64,000 nucleotides of DNA, taken from an uncultured Lachnospiraceae bacterium (GTDB lineage: Bacteria > Bacillota > Clostridia > Lachnospirales > Lachnospiraceae). This document shows positions 42,094 through 51,302 of the stretch, one piece after another. The stretch spans positions 310,001-374,000 of the forward strand of contig CAIFEV010000002.1 in assembly GCA_903789615.1 (NCBI GenBank), written 5' to 3'. How positions within the stretch are numbered: the stretch's first letter is position 1; the number at the start of each line of letters is the position of its first letter. Position numbers and translations under genes: made by a program. The notes under the pieces are model-generated. The model was not told the DNA's origin. It ran no database searches and saw only the letters and a list, made by a program, of their open reading frames with translations.

Positions 42094-43215
42094 TCACACA
42101 GTAACCGGATGTTTGCAGTGCTCCTGCAGCTTATCCAGAAACAGATCATCGTCTACCGGAACGTCAGTCCAGCCTCCACCTGTCCAGGATGACAGGTGGA
42201 TCGCGTTGGAAATTTCCAGCCCGTTAAGCCCCTCTGCTCCCGGTGCAATCGGCTTTTTCCCGTCAAGGATACAGTCAGCAAAATTGCTCAGGATTCCGGC
42301 ATGCGATGTATACGTCCCCTTTACCGGAACCTCGCAGTTCCAGACCTCCGGTTTCCCAAGTCCTTTTGTCCACGTCCGGTTGAATTCCGGTTCCGGAATC
42401 CGAAGTCTGCGGAAAACAAGAGAATTGTTTTCAACCACAATCTGTCCTCTGTCGCCGTCAATTTCCAGCCTGTTTGTACCGGGCGCTTCCCCGACGGTCG
42501 TGATATAGGCCCCGGTTGCCCCGTTCGGGTATTCAGCCACCGCATACAGGTCATCTTCAACTTCAATTTTCCTGTGTTTTCCGTAATAAACCTGTGAGCG
42601 CACGCGGGAAGGCATTCCGCAGATCCACTGCCATAAATCCAGATTATGCGGATTCTGATTCAGAAGAACACCGCCTCCCTCGCCGTCCCAGGTGACTCTC
42701 CAGCCGCCCTGATCATAGTAGCTCTGGGAGCGGTACCAGTCTGTGATGATCCAGATGACTCTCCTCATTTCTCCCATTTCGCCGCTCTGAAGCAGATCTT
42801 TCACCTTGCAGTAGAGCGGATTGGTCCTCTGATTAAAATCCATGCAGAATACAATATCCGGATGCTCCGCCGCCGTGGCGTTCATGCGTTTCACCTGTCT
42901 TGTGTACACCCCGGCCGGTTTTTCTACCAGCACATGCACCCCGGCACGTATTGCTTCTTCCGCCAGTGACGGATGCAGATAATGTGGAACCGCAATAACA
43001 ACGCCGTCCACCTCGCCGCTGTGGATCAGAGCTTCTGCGGAATCATACAGTCTGACAGAATCTCCGAGCATCGTCCGGGCTGCCTTCAGCCGTCCGGGAT
43101 CCGTATCAGCCACCGCCGTAATGGTGAGTCTCGAAACTTTCCCCGAAAGGATCTCTTTAGCGTGCTGTGAACCGATATGTCCAAATCCGATAATTCCGAA
43201 TCGTACTTTTCTCAT
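42094..43215 (-). CDS. Gfo/Idh/MocA family oxidoreductase
   Basis: 373 residues. RFGIIGFGHIGSQHAKEI is the Rossmann loop, VLVEKPAGVYTRQVKRMN holds the EKP motif that positions the sugar and cofactor, and GGWRVTWDGEGGGVLLNQNPHNLDLWQW has the catalytic region with the conserved His. These enzymes oxidise or reduce sugar carbons with NAD(P), often at C3 or C2. It overlaps the isomerase/epimerase gene by 4 bp. The pairing of such an oxidoreductase with a xylose-isomerase-like barrel is typical of redox-type glycoside or inositol pathways. Confidence 0.88.
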   Translation of the reverse strand: MRKVRFGIIGFGHIGSQHAKEILSGKVSRLTITAVADTDPGRLKAARTMLGDSVRLYDSAEALIHSGEVDGVVIAVPHYLHPSLAEEAIRAGVHVLVEKPAGVYTRQVKRMNATAAEHPDIVFCMDFNQRTNPLYCKVKDLLQSGEMGEMRRVIWIITDWYRSQSYYDQGGWRVTWDGEGGGVLLNQNPHNLDLWQWICGMPSRVRSQVYYGKHRKIEVEDDLYAVAEYPNGATGAYITTVGEAPGTNRLEIDGDRGQIVVENNSLVFRRLRIPEPEFNRTWTKGLGKPEVWNCEVPVKGTYTSHAGILSNFADCILDGKKPIAPGAEGLNGLEISNAIHLSSWTGGGWTDVPVDDDLFLDKLQEHCKHPVTV

Positions 43216-43997
43216 GCCTGTGCCTTATCCGCCTCCTTTTCCAGTCCTCTGAGCAGTTTCAGTGCTTCCGGTGCATCCTTTTCAATATTATCCGTCTTAC
43301 CTTCTATGCTCATGCGCCCTTCATATCCGATTTCTCTCAGGCCGGCAAAAAGCATCTCATACTGCTCCCCTTCTCTGCCCAGCGGATATCTCCGCCCGTC
43401 AGATGCCGCGATGTGAATGTGCTTTAACGGCTTCACCATCCGGAGATATTCCAGGCTGTCGGCATTTTTCATGACATGGTAATAGTCACAGAGCAGTGAC
43501 ACATTATCCATCCGCGCGTCCGCTGCGAGAATTGCGCCCTCTTCCAGCGTGTTGATCATATTGGTCTCCGCTCTTGAAAGCGGTTCAATGACAATTTCAA
43601 CTCCGTGCTGCGCAGCAACCTTTCCGGTCAGGCGGACAACACTAAGCAGTCTGCGGTAATATATCCCGAAATCCGCTCTGCCCGGGCAGTTTCTCGCTTT
43701 TCCGCTTCCGAAAACCGCTATTTTCCCTCCGAACCCTTCAATCATGGAAAAGATCTTCTCGTCAAGCTGCTGAAGGTCCTGTTCGGAAAAGCTTCCGTCC
43801 ACAATATTGATTGTCTTCGGAAAAAGAACATTCCAGCTTTCTGCTCTCAGATCAAGATCTCTCAGCAGCGCCTGACCATCCTGAATTTCCCTGTCCGTAA
43901 GCTGCAGAGTTTTTGACGCATTCAGTTCAATATAATCGTACCCTGTTTCTTTCAGAAGTCTGGCATTCTCCAGGCCCGTACAGATCCCATACCGCAT
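43212..43997 (-). CDS. Sugar phosphate isomerase/epimerase (xylose isomerase-like barrel)
   Basis: 261 residues if the start is ATG 43997; an ATG four codons earlier (44009) is equally possible because the ribosome sites AGGAGG and AGGAG overlap both. RYGICTGLENARLLKETGYDYIEL opens the barrel. GVEIVIEPLSRAETNMINTL, VSLLCDYYHVMKN and HIHIAASDGRRYPLG carry the metal-binding Glu, Asp and His. It is coupled (4-bp overlap) to the oxidoreductase that follows. Confidence 0.85.
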   Translation of the reverse strand: MRYGICTGLENARLLKETGYDYIELNASKTLQLTDREIQDGQALLRDLDLRAESWNVLFPKTINIVDGSFSEQDLQQLDEKIFSMIEGFGGKIAVFGSGKARNCPGRADFGIYYRRLLSVVRLTGKVAAQHGVEIVIEPLSRAETNMINTLEEGAILAADARMDNVSLLCDYYHVMKNADSLEYLRMVKPLKHIHIAASDGRRYPLGREGEQYEMLFAGLREIGYEGRMSIEGKTDNIEKDAPEALKLLRGLEKEADKAQA

Positions 43998-44018
43998 AAC
44001 TCCTGTCATATCCTCCTG

Positions 44019-46043
44019 TCATATAAGTTCGTATCTGTCCTCAAACAGTTTCAGATTCTTTCCGCCCGGCAGAATGACCGTCTCATGATCTTCTCCGATT
44101 TCTCCTGTATACGCCCCTGCGCCTTCCGGCTGAAGAATTGTGATCAGTACCAGCGGGGCTCTGCCTTCCTGTTTTATTATCAGCTGCGGAATCGGCTTCT
44201 TCCACATATATCCGCCCGAATACCATCCCCCGATCGGATCTTCACTGCCGCAGAGTATACGGGATGTAAACTGCCTGTCGGAAGCAATGCTCACGTCATA
44301 CGGATTTCCGTTCACAGAGGTGTAGGAAAACTGCCCTTTTCCCAGAGCTGCCAGACTGCCGAAATAAAAGTTATAGTACAGACGTATATCATGGTCATGC
44401 CGGCAGATTCCGGTCAGGCGGTCTTCAATTACGAATATGTCCCCCGGGAAGCGGAAAACCCTGCGTCTGTGAAACATCGGATCGTCCATGTACGCATATC
44501 CGTTGTGCGAGATGTCAATCAGCTGCATCTGCGGCGTATCCGTAAACGCATGCAGATATGTGCGCACTCCACGCACCTTTTTAAGGCCCGGCTCGGAGCC
44601 CATCTCATGGTCATCAATATACAGCGTGTTATGCGCTTTTGCGGACAGGAAGTACTTTCGCCAGTCTTTCCAGCAGGAAGAGTTATATACATACCGGCCG
44701 CTGTCTGTCAGAATATTCTCGCCCCGTATGCTGATCTCCAAATGCCCTGTATCATTGTGAGAATGAGCGCTTACCTCTCCCCGTTCAAGCTGTATCCCGT
44801 GAACGTGAAAACAGGTATCCGTATCACCCCAGCCCGTCCTCATGACATAGATTCCGGCTGACGGATACGCAAAATCTTTTTTCTCCGGAGCACTTCCTTC
44901 TTTCCGGCATGTTGCCATATACAGAAATTCCGGACGTTTCGTTGTCTCATACATCTTCCGGAAAAATGCTCTGAGTTCATTCAGATCCAGAGGATCGAAC
45001 GAAAGATTCATACCCTCATAGAGCGAAGTATCGGTTCTGCGGGTCTTCAGATCTTCACAGTCCGCATCACCGATCATCGGTGTGGTCAGATCCGGCTTCA
45101 CAATGCTCACCAGAAATCCCGCTGCTTTTTCAAGGGTGGGAAGCATATACGGCGGCACCGGGAAGCCGTTTGACCGCAAAAGGAGGAAACACTGAAAATA
45201 TGCATTGGACGCGCACAGGTGATAGACCGGTGTGCGCTCCATATGAATTCCATCGTTATCCCAGGAATATTTCACTTCCTGTGTGACTCTGCGATACCCG
45301 GTCACAAGCCAGTCGGACCGGATTTCCGGGAAGAGAATCCCGCATTCCAGAAGCCCGGCGGATTCCATCGTCAGCCAGTTGCTGGAATGCGTGTGATTGC
45401 TGAAATTCTTCATCAGAAAATCACAGTGATCGCAGATCAGAGAAAGGATCATGTTCCATGCGTTCCCGTCAAGCAACGGGCTCTTTCGGAAGATCTCAAG
45501 CGCTGGAAGCCATGAAGTAAACAGCCTCATACCCGCTTCGAGTGTTCTCCAGGAATGCCCCGGGAACGGATAGTTCCTGTCAATTTCACGATACTCATCT
45601 GTCATAAACGGTGTGACCGGGCAGTTCACGGCCCAGCTTTTCATTTCTGACAGAAATTCTTTTGTATATTTCTCTTCGCCCGTCAGTGCATAGGCTCTGG
45701 CAAGCGGCTGCCAGTATATATGTCTGTATAAAGACCAGGTCCACTCCTTGTCGCGGGATGTATCTGCAGTCGGATTAAACTGCCACTCAATCTCCCCCGG
45801 AAAATGGTATCCGTAAATCGTGTGATCCAGCACTTCCTCCGCATCCCGGAGGATCTGCGGATCATGCAGCTGTTTTGCCTGATCGGCATCGAAAAGATAC
45901 TGCGGTGACGTTCTTGTCCGGAAATGCCTGGCCACCGCTTCCATTGCGCCGACAGAATCCCCGGCCTTATAGGCTGTACCCGCCTCTTTCATGCCGGGCG
46001 CCGTAAAATCAAGCCTTTCAAGCAACTTTCCGTACTGTTCCAT
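44019..46043 (-). CDS. Heparinase II/III family polysaccharide lyase
   Basis: 674 residues from ATG 46043 (CAGGAG upstream), with no signal peptide, so probably cytosolic and acting on oligosaccharides. The N-terminal (alpha/alpha) domain (RDKEWTWSLYRHIYWQPLARAY, FPGHSWRTLEAGMRL, HTHSSNWLTMESAGLL) and the C-terminal beta-sandwich with EVSAHSHNDTGHLEISIRG match heparinase II/III lyases, whose Tyr and His residues abstract the C5 proton of a uronic acid. Related lyases cut alginate, heparin/heparan or chondroitin fragments. The polymer is not known. Confidence 0.87.
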   Translation of the reverse strand: MEQYGKLLERLDFTAPGMKEAGTAYKAGDSVGAMEAVARHFRTRTSPQYLFDADQAKQLHDPQILRDAEEVLDHTIYGYHFPGEIEWQFNPTADTSRDKEWTWSLYRHIYWQPLARAYALTGEEKYTKEFLSEMKSWAVNCPVTPFMTDEYREIDRNYPFPGHSWRTLEAGMRLFTSWLPALEIFRKSPLLDGNAWNMILSLICDHCDFLMKNFSNHTHSSNWLTMESAGLLECGILFPEIRSDWLVTGYRRVTQEVKYSWDNDGIHMERTPVYHLCASNAYFQCFLLLRSNGFPVPPYMLPTLEKAAGFLVSIVKPDLTTPMIGDADCEDLKTRRTDTSLYEGMNLSFDPLDLNELRAFFRKMYETTKRPEFLYMATCRKEGSAPEKKDFAYPSAGIYVMRTGWGDTDTCFHVHGIQLERGEVSAHSHNDTGHLEISIRGENILTDSGRYVYNSSCWKDWRKYFLSAKAHNTLYIDDHEMGSEPGLKKVRGVRTYLHAFTDTPQMQLIDISHNGYAYMDDPMFHRRRVFRFPGDIFVIEDRLTGICRHDHDIRLYYNFYFGSLAALGKGQFSYTSVNGNPYDVSIASDRQFTSRILCGSEDPIGGWYSGGYMWKKPIPQLIIKQEGRAPLVLITILQPEGAGAYTGEIGEDHETVILPGGKNLKLFEDRYELI

Positions 46044-46110
46044 ACTGCCTGTCTCCTGAGATATCCGGAAGCCGGACCCTGCAGGATCCGGCTCCGGAAA
46101 AATAAGCATG

Positions 46111-47802
46111 TCAATTCTGCATGTATTTGTCATAAGCTTTCTGCATCATCTGAATGGCTTTTTCAATTCCAAAGTCCTTCAGCTGCTGCTGATAGCTGTC
46201 CCACTCATCCAGCGAAGTATTGCCGGAGATAAACTGGGCTTCCATCTCGCTCACGAGAGTATTCACCTGTCCCATGATCTGCGAGTACTCTTCCTGGTCC
46301 TCGGCCGCAACAGATGTAGGCGGGAAGAAATGTTCGCCCATATCTGTTTTCATCGATGTCTTCAGCGCCTTCTTCTGGTTATCCTGAGAATAATACTGTT
46401 CAATATACCCCTCTTCCTGAACGCAGGTACCGGAGGTCGAGGCTCTGGTATATCCGGCGAGAATTACTGAGACAGACTTTCCATCCGGATTATTGAGCAC
46501 GAAATCCGTGTATGTCGGCTTTCCGTCAACCATCTCATATGTCTTTCCCTCAATGCCGTAGTTGTTGACCAGATCGCCCTCTTCTGAGAACATCCAGTCC
46601 AGAAGCCATGCTGCCGCCTCCTTGTTCTTGCAGTCTGTTGAAATGGCTGCAGAAGTTCCGGACTGGTCATAAAGGTTGTTCATCTTGGAGAACTTTGCAT
46701 TCTTTCCCTTTGTCGATGTCACCGGAACAGCACACTGAATATTGTCCGACGTAAAATCCGGATCCTGTTCCTGCATGATTTTGCTGTAGTCACCCATGCC
46801 CTGGCCGAACGGCGCATAAACAACAGCGGACTTTCCGGTCGTGAAATATGTCTGGTTGGATTTTTTGTCGGCGACAAGGTAGTCGTTGTCAATCAGACCT
46901 TCTGTGTACATCTTGTTCAGCCATGTGATGAGATCCTTGCGGCTGTCCTCGATCAGGCCATTCTTCACCACGCCGTTTTCAACGTAAAAATCACCCCAGT
47001 TGTCAAATCCCGGCGACCATACATCCTTCATCCACTCTTTGCGCGTGGTGAAGGGCACATCAAAACCGGCGTCTTTATATGCCTTAAGTACAGTTTCCCA
47101 CTCATCAGGAGTTTCCGGTGCATCGAGTCCGAGCTGTTTCAGAACATCGGCTCTGTAGATAAATCCGGAACTGAACTGGGTTTCATTCGGCGTTTTTGTA
47201 CCGCGCAGGAACGGGAAGCAGTAATGCTCACCGTCTGAAGTTTTGATCATCTTGTCAATATCCGGGTGATCCGACAAGAGTTTTGACAGATTCGGCGTTC
47301 CGCCCTTCTTCATGATGTCATCGATGCTGACAATGACGCCGTCGTCAATAGCCGCTCCGGCACCTCCGGAATATTTTGTCCACGTATACTCAATGATATC
47401 CGGATAATCTCCCGATGCCGTCATCACGGCAAAATCCTCATCTTCATGCCCCTGTGTCGGATGCTGGAATTCAATATGAATTCCCGTCTGCTCCTCAACG
47501 TACTGTGCCCACGGGGTATCGCCGAGGTTCTGATACTCTGCCGAAACATTGCCGTTTAATTTGGTCCACCATGTCAGCGTAGTACCGGCATATGGCTTGT
47601 CATTTGCTGCAGCCGTGCTCTGCGCTGCACCTGAACTTCCCGCAGCAGTTGTCTTTGCTGCAGCCGTTGTGCCGCTTGATGATGCACCGGCAGATGTATT
47701 GCCGGAACTTCCCTCCCCGCACCCTGTCAGCAGTGCGCCTGCGCACACAGCCGCCAGAGCAGCCGATGCAGCCCGTTTCAGCGTTTTCTCACATTTTGTC
47801 AT
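46111..47802 (-). CDS. ABC sugar-binding lipoprotein
   Basis: 563 residues from ATG 47802 (AAGGAGGAGAGA upstream). The lipoprotein signal ends at ALLTGCGEG, followed by a Ser/Ala/Thr linker and a family 1 solute-binding fold (DYPDIIEYTWTKYSGG, LRGTKTPNETQFSSGFIYRAD). Its size resembles the large YtcQ/LplA-type proteins used with LplB/LplC permeases. It is upstream of the lyase gene, so it likely binds the imported lyase substrate. Confidence 0.9.
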   Translation of the reverse strand: MTKCEKTLKRAASAALAAVCAGALLTGCGEGSSGNTSAGASSSGTTAAAKTTAAGSSGAAQSTAAANDKPYAGTTLTWWTKLNGNVSAEYQNLGDTPWAQYVEEQTGIHIEFQHPTQGHEDEDFAVMTASGDYPDIIEYTWTKYSGGAGAAIDDGVIVSIDDIMKKGGTPNLSKLLSDHPDIDKMIKTSDGEHYCFPFLRGTKTPNETQFSSGFIYRADVLKQLGLDAPETPDEWETVLKAYKDAGFDVPFTTRKEWMKDVWSPGFDNWGDFYVENGVVKNGLIEDSRKDLITWLNKMYTEGLIDNDYLVADKKSNQTYFTTGKSAVVYAPFGQGMGDYSKIMQEQDPDFTSDNIQCAVPVTSTKGKNAKFSKMNNLYDQSGTSAAISTDCKNKEAAAWLLDWMFSEEGDLVNNYGIEGKTYEMVDGKPTYTDFVLNNPDGKSVSVILAGYTRASTSGTCVQEEGYIEQYYSQDNQKKALKTSMKTDMGEHFFPPTSVAAEDQEEYSQIMGQVNTLVSEMEAQFISGNTSLDEWDSYQQQLKDFGIEKAIQMMQKAYDKYMQN

Positions 47803-47824
47803 ACACAAATCTCTCCTCCTTGTT

Positions 47825-48994
47825 CTATTTTCCCCAGCTGTCCGTTACCTCCGAAGGCATCAGCTGGTTTTCGTAACACGTTTGAAAAATTTCTTTGAAC
47901 CGCTTCACTTCATGGAACGTCTCTCCATCTTCCGTGACAACATCCACTTCTTTTTCCGGAATGTCTGTCACCGGAAGGTCTGCAAGTGCCTCAACAGCCT
48001 GGAGATGCGGTATGGCACACTGTACTGTGCAGACCGGCCTCCCGTGTTCTCTTACTGCACGAATGGCATCATAAAATTTCTGCAGTCTCGCTCCTTTTTC
48101 AACTGCTCCGTAATTCACAAGATTTCCGTCATTTTTTTGTAAGACATACTCATTCACCGGGCCTTCTCCAAAATCATGGCCGTAATACACCGTGCCTTTC
48201 TCAAATGTATACCGGGCTTCCGGTCCGATTTTCTTCTCCCGGCAGGGATGTCCTGTATAGTAAAATATCGGAACCCCGGATCTGCTCACAGCTTTCACAG
48301 CCGCAATATCGAAGTTTTCCACACCGGGATTTCCACGATATACTTCCCCCGTAACACACTTCAGCTCCGCCGCCTCGTCAAAGGCATCTCCCAGCAGAAA
48401 CGTCATAATCTGAAACTGGTGTGCACAGGCATTATTAAACGGACTGTCATTAACCGCGCAGCCATTTACGGAAATTTTCCCGGCCCAACCGTTACGGCGA
48501 TAATATTTCTCTCCCCGCCGGCAGGCGTGAAGACACTTCATGGAAACGGCTCTTCCAAGCCGTCCTGTGAGGATATCCCGCTTCAGAGCCTGCACATCAC
48601 GGCTGTAGTCCAGCTGGTATCCGACTGATATGAATTTTCCGTATTGTTTCTCGTCTTCCTGCAGTTTTCTGGCACCTTCCACAGAAGTACAGACCGGTTT
48701 TTCCGTAAGTACACTGGAACCGTGCCGGATACAGCAGCGGATCTGTTCAAAATGCAGATGAATCGGTGTTGCGATAACAGCCAGATCTGCTTCATGCTCT
48801 TTATAAAAATCTTCGACAGACTTATAAACAGGTATCGACTGTTCCCGGATGATCGGATACAGTTCTTCAATCCCCTCTTTCACTTCTACAATTCCGGAAA
48901 TTCTGACTCCTTCCGGACGAGCTTCGCTGATTTCGTTGATGTAATTGGCTCCATACCCGCATACACCGACCAGCAGTACCCGCACGATGTCCAT
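47825..48994 (-). CDS. Gfo/Idh/MocA family oxidoreductase
   Basis: 389 residues, AGGAGG eight bases before ATG. The Rossmann motif is VLLVGVCGYGANYINEI, and SVLTEKPVCTSVEGARKL is the EKP segment. The middle contains VSMKCLHACRRGEKYYRRNGWAGK and NDSPFNNACAHQFQIM with the catalytic-loop His. It differs from the oxidoreductase at 42094-43215 and is probably specific for a different step. It is the first gene of the 11-gene lyase locus, behind the 318-bp control region. Confidence 0.87.
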   Translation of the reverse strand: MDIVRVLLVGVCGYGANYINEISEARPEGVRISGIVEVKEGIEELYPIIREQSIPVYKSVEDFYKEHEADLAVIATPIHLHFEQIRCCIRHGSSVLTEKPVCTSVEGARKLQEDEKQYGKFISVGYQLDYSRDVQALKRDILTGRLGRAVSMKCLHACRRGEKYYRRNGWAGKISVNGCAVNDSPFNNACAHQFQIMTFLLGDAFDEAAELKCVTGEVYRGNPGVENFDIAAVKAVSRSGVPIFYYTGHPCREKKIGPEARYTFEKGTVYYGHDFGEGPVNEYVLQKNDGNLVNYGAVEKGARLQKFYDAIRAVREHGRPVCTVQCAIPHLQAVEALADLPVTDIPEKEVDVVTEDGETFHEVKRFKEIFQTCYENQLMPSEVTDSWGK

Positions 48995-49108
48995 AGTAAA
49001 AACCTCCTGATGCCGGAAGCTTTTTCATCTGCCTTCCGGCTGTTTGTTCATCACGAATTGGATAATGAGAAAATACACCAGAAATTTTTCGCCGTAAATT
49101 GACAAGAA

Positions 49109-49126
49109 TTGACACCGGTGTCAATA
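49109..49126. promoter_or_regulatory. Perfect 18-bp palindrome, LacI-type operator candidate
   Basis: ATTGACACCGGTGTCAAT is symmetrical around CG, the form of LacI/GalR operators. It lies 115 bp upstream of the first oxidoreductase gene. A weaker relative, TTGACATGTACGTCAA (49221-49236), is 111 bp away. A minus-strand promoter candidate is TTTACG, 17 bp, TATTTT around 49063-49092. The rest of the 48995-49312 gap shows only these elements, a small CCCC/GGGG hairpin near 49142 and the transketolase terminator. Confidence 0.65.
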
Positions 49127-49253
49127 ATTTCACCCCGAATTCCCCTTTCAGGGGACATTCCGGATTCACGGGCCGGCGCTTAAGACAACAGTCAGTCCGA
49201 TATCTCGAAGCTGATAAGGATTGACATGTACGTCAAGAATAAGATCGCCCTAT

Positions 49254-49282
49254 TGAAAAAGCCGCCCGGGAACCCGGGCGGC
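49254..49282 (-). terminator. Terminator of the transketolase gene
   Basis: GCCGCCCGGG (49261-49270) and CCCGGGCGGC (49273-49282) form a very strong stem. On the minus strand it is followed by TTTTTC. Confidence 0.88.
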
Positions 49283-49312
49283 TCAACACAAATCTGTTGT
49301 GGTATGTATTTT

Positions 49313-51292
49313 TTACAGCTCCTCCGCCGTCTTCACGACATTGTCCACCGTGAAGCCGAAATGCTCGAAGAGCTTGTTCTGCGGCGCCGACATGCCGAAG
49401 GTCTTCATGCCGATAACGGCGCCGTCAAGGCCGGTGTAGCGCTCCCAGCCAAAGCATGTGGCCGCCTCGATGGCAACTCTCCTGCGGACAGCCTTCGGAA
49501 GAACGGACTCCCGATACTCTTCGGACTGTTCCTCGAACACCTGCGTGCAGGGCATGGACACCACACGGGTTCTGTGGCCGTCTGCCGTGAGCTTTTCCCG
49601 TGCCTGGAGTGCAAGGCCGACTTCCGATCCCGTTGCGATCAGAATAATGTCCGGCGTGCCTTCGCAGTCCTTCAGAACGTATCCGCCCTTCATAGCACCG
49701 GAAGCATCCCCTTCCTGGGAGAGGGCCTGTCGGGTCAGCACGAGAGCTGTCGGTGTATTCTTCGAGGAAAGCGCCATGTACCAGGCCGCCTCGGTCTCGA
49801 TGCGCGAGCACGGGCGGTATACACGGAAGTTCGGAATCGAGCGCAGCATGGCGAGCTGCTCGACCGGCTCGTGTGTCGGTCCGTCTTCACCGACGCCGAT
49901 GGAATCATGCGTCAGCACATAAATCTGCGGAATCCGCATCAGTGCGGCAAGCCGCATCATCGGCTTCATATAGTCGCAGAAAACAAAGAATGTGCCGATA
50001 TATGTGCGCAGGCCGCCGTGCAGCAGCATGCCGTTTGCGATGGCTCCCATCGCCATCTCGCGCACGCCGAAGTGCAGATTGCGGCCCTCCGGGGCCGTGG
50101 CGGAAAAGAACGGCTCTCCCTTCATATCGGTCTTGGTCGACGGAGCGAGGTCCGCGGAACCGCCGAACAGATTCGGGATCCGGTCCTTCATGTACTGAAT
50201 GACGGCACCGGAAGACGCGCGGCTTGCCTCCGGCTTCTCTGCCGGCGCGAAAAACCGGTCATCATCCGCCAGGGCCTTGACGGCTTCATCGGAGTGGAAC
50301 GCATCCCACTTTGCCGCAAGCTCCGGGAATGCCGCGCGGTATTCTTCAAACATCCGCTTCCAGGCATCCTCATCCGCCCGCTTTGCCTCCGCGATGGAAG
50401 CGCAGTGATCATACACCTCCTGAGGCACGTAAAACGGCTCTTTACTGGGCCATTTCAGGAAGTCCTTCATCTCCAGAATGTTGTCCTCACCCAGCGGTGC
50501 CCCGTGGGCAGCTGCGGTTCCCTGCTTGGCCGGGCAGCCGTACCCGATCTGCGTGTGGATGATCAGGAAATACGGAGCGCTGTCATCTTCCGCTGCCGTC
50601 TGAATGGCCTTTCCGATCGCCTCCAGATCGTTTCCGTCCCCGACGGTGAGCGTCTTGAAGCCGAACGCCTGCACCCGCTTTTCCACATCCTCGGTAAAGG
50701 CAAGATCCGTTCCGCCCTCGATGGAGATGTGATTGCGGTCATACAGGACCGTGAGCTTGCTAAGATTCCACGTGCCGGCAAGAGAGAGAGCCTCGGAGGA
50801 AATGCCCTCCATAAGATCTCCGTCTCCGCACTCCACATATGTCCTGTGATCCACAACCGGATAGCCGGGGCGGTTGAAGATCGCCGCCAGATGCTTCTCG
50901 GCAGCTGCCATACCGACAGCCATGCCGATACCGGCACCGAGCGGTCCCGTCGTGGCCTCCACACCGGCCGTGTGGCCGTACTCCGGATGGCCCGGCGTTT
51001 TGCTCCCGAACTGTCTGAACTGCATCAGATCCCCGCGGGTGAGCCCGTATCCGAACAGATGCAGCAGAGAGTACAACAACATCGATCCGTGGCCGCCGGA
51101 AAGAATAAAACGGTCCCGGTTATCCCAGGCAGGGTCCTGGCTGTTGAAGCGCATGTGATGCGCCCACAGCTCGTAGCAGGCCGGTGCCATGCCAAGCGGC
51201 AGCCCCGGATGACCTGACTTCGCCTTTTCAATCGCGTCCGCCGAAAGCACACGGATCGCATTTACCGACATCCAGTCAATCTCGTTGTTCAT
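49313..51292 (-). CDS. tkt: Transketolase
   Basis: 659 residues, full length. AIEKAKSGHPGLPLGMAPACYELW, HGSMLLYSLLHLFGYGL and ECGDGDLMEGISSEALSLAG (GDG...N thiamine diphosphate motif) mark the first domain. The pyrimidine domain has GVREMAMGAIANGM and YIGTFFVFCDYMKPMMRLAALM, followed by THDSIGVGEDGPTHEPVEQL. It exchanges two-carbon units among pentose and hexose phosphates in the non-oxidative pentose phosphate pathway. It lies 10 bp after the GGDEF-like gene and ends at a strong terminator. Confidence 0.96.
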   Translation of the reverse strand: MNNEIDWMSVNAIRVLSADAIEKAKSGHPGLPLGMAPACYELWAHHMRFNSQDPAWDNRDRFILSGGHGSMLLYSLLHLFGYGLTRGDLMQFRQFGSKTPGHPEYGHTAGVEATTGPLGAGIGMAVGMAAAEKHLAAIFNRPGYPVVDHRTYVECGDGDLMEGISSEALSLAGTWNLSKLTVLYDRNHISIEGGTDLAFTEDVEKRVQAFGFKTLTVGDGNDLEAIGKAIQTAAEDDSAPYFLIIHTQIGYGCPAKQGTAAAHGAPLGEDNILEMKDFLKWPSKEPFYVPQEVYDHCASIAEAKRADEDAWKRMFEEYRAAFPELAAKWDAFHSDEAVKALADDDRFFAPAEKPEASRASSGAVIQYMKDRIPNLFGGSADLAPSTKTDMKGEPFFSATAPEGRNLHFGVREMAMGAIANGMLLHGGLRTYIGTFFVFCDYMKPMMRLAALMRIPQIYVLTHDSIGVGEDGPTHEPVEQLAMLRSIPNFRVYRPCSRIETEAAWYMALSSKNTPTALVLTRQALSQEGDASGAMKGGYVLKDCEGTPDIILIATGSEVGLALQAREKLTADGHRTRVVSMPCTQVFEEQSEEYRESVLPKAVRRRVAIEAATCFGWERYTGLDGAVIGMKTFGMSAPQNKLFEHFGFTVDNVVKTAEEL

Positions 51293-51302
51293 CTTTTTCC
51301 TC

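Noticed and set aside
34584-43997. The two isomerase/epimerase proteins as DNA repair endonuclease IV
   Set aside because: They share the barrel fold, but the sequence pattern and the sugar-locus context fit sugar isomerases/epimerases.
49226-51217. 663-codon plus-strand open frame
   Set aside because: Antisense to transketolase, whose motifs are complete on the minus strand.
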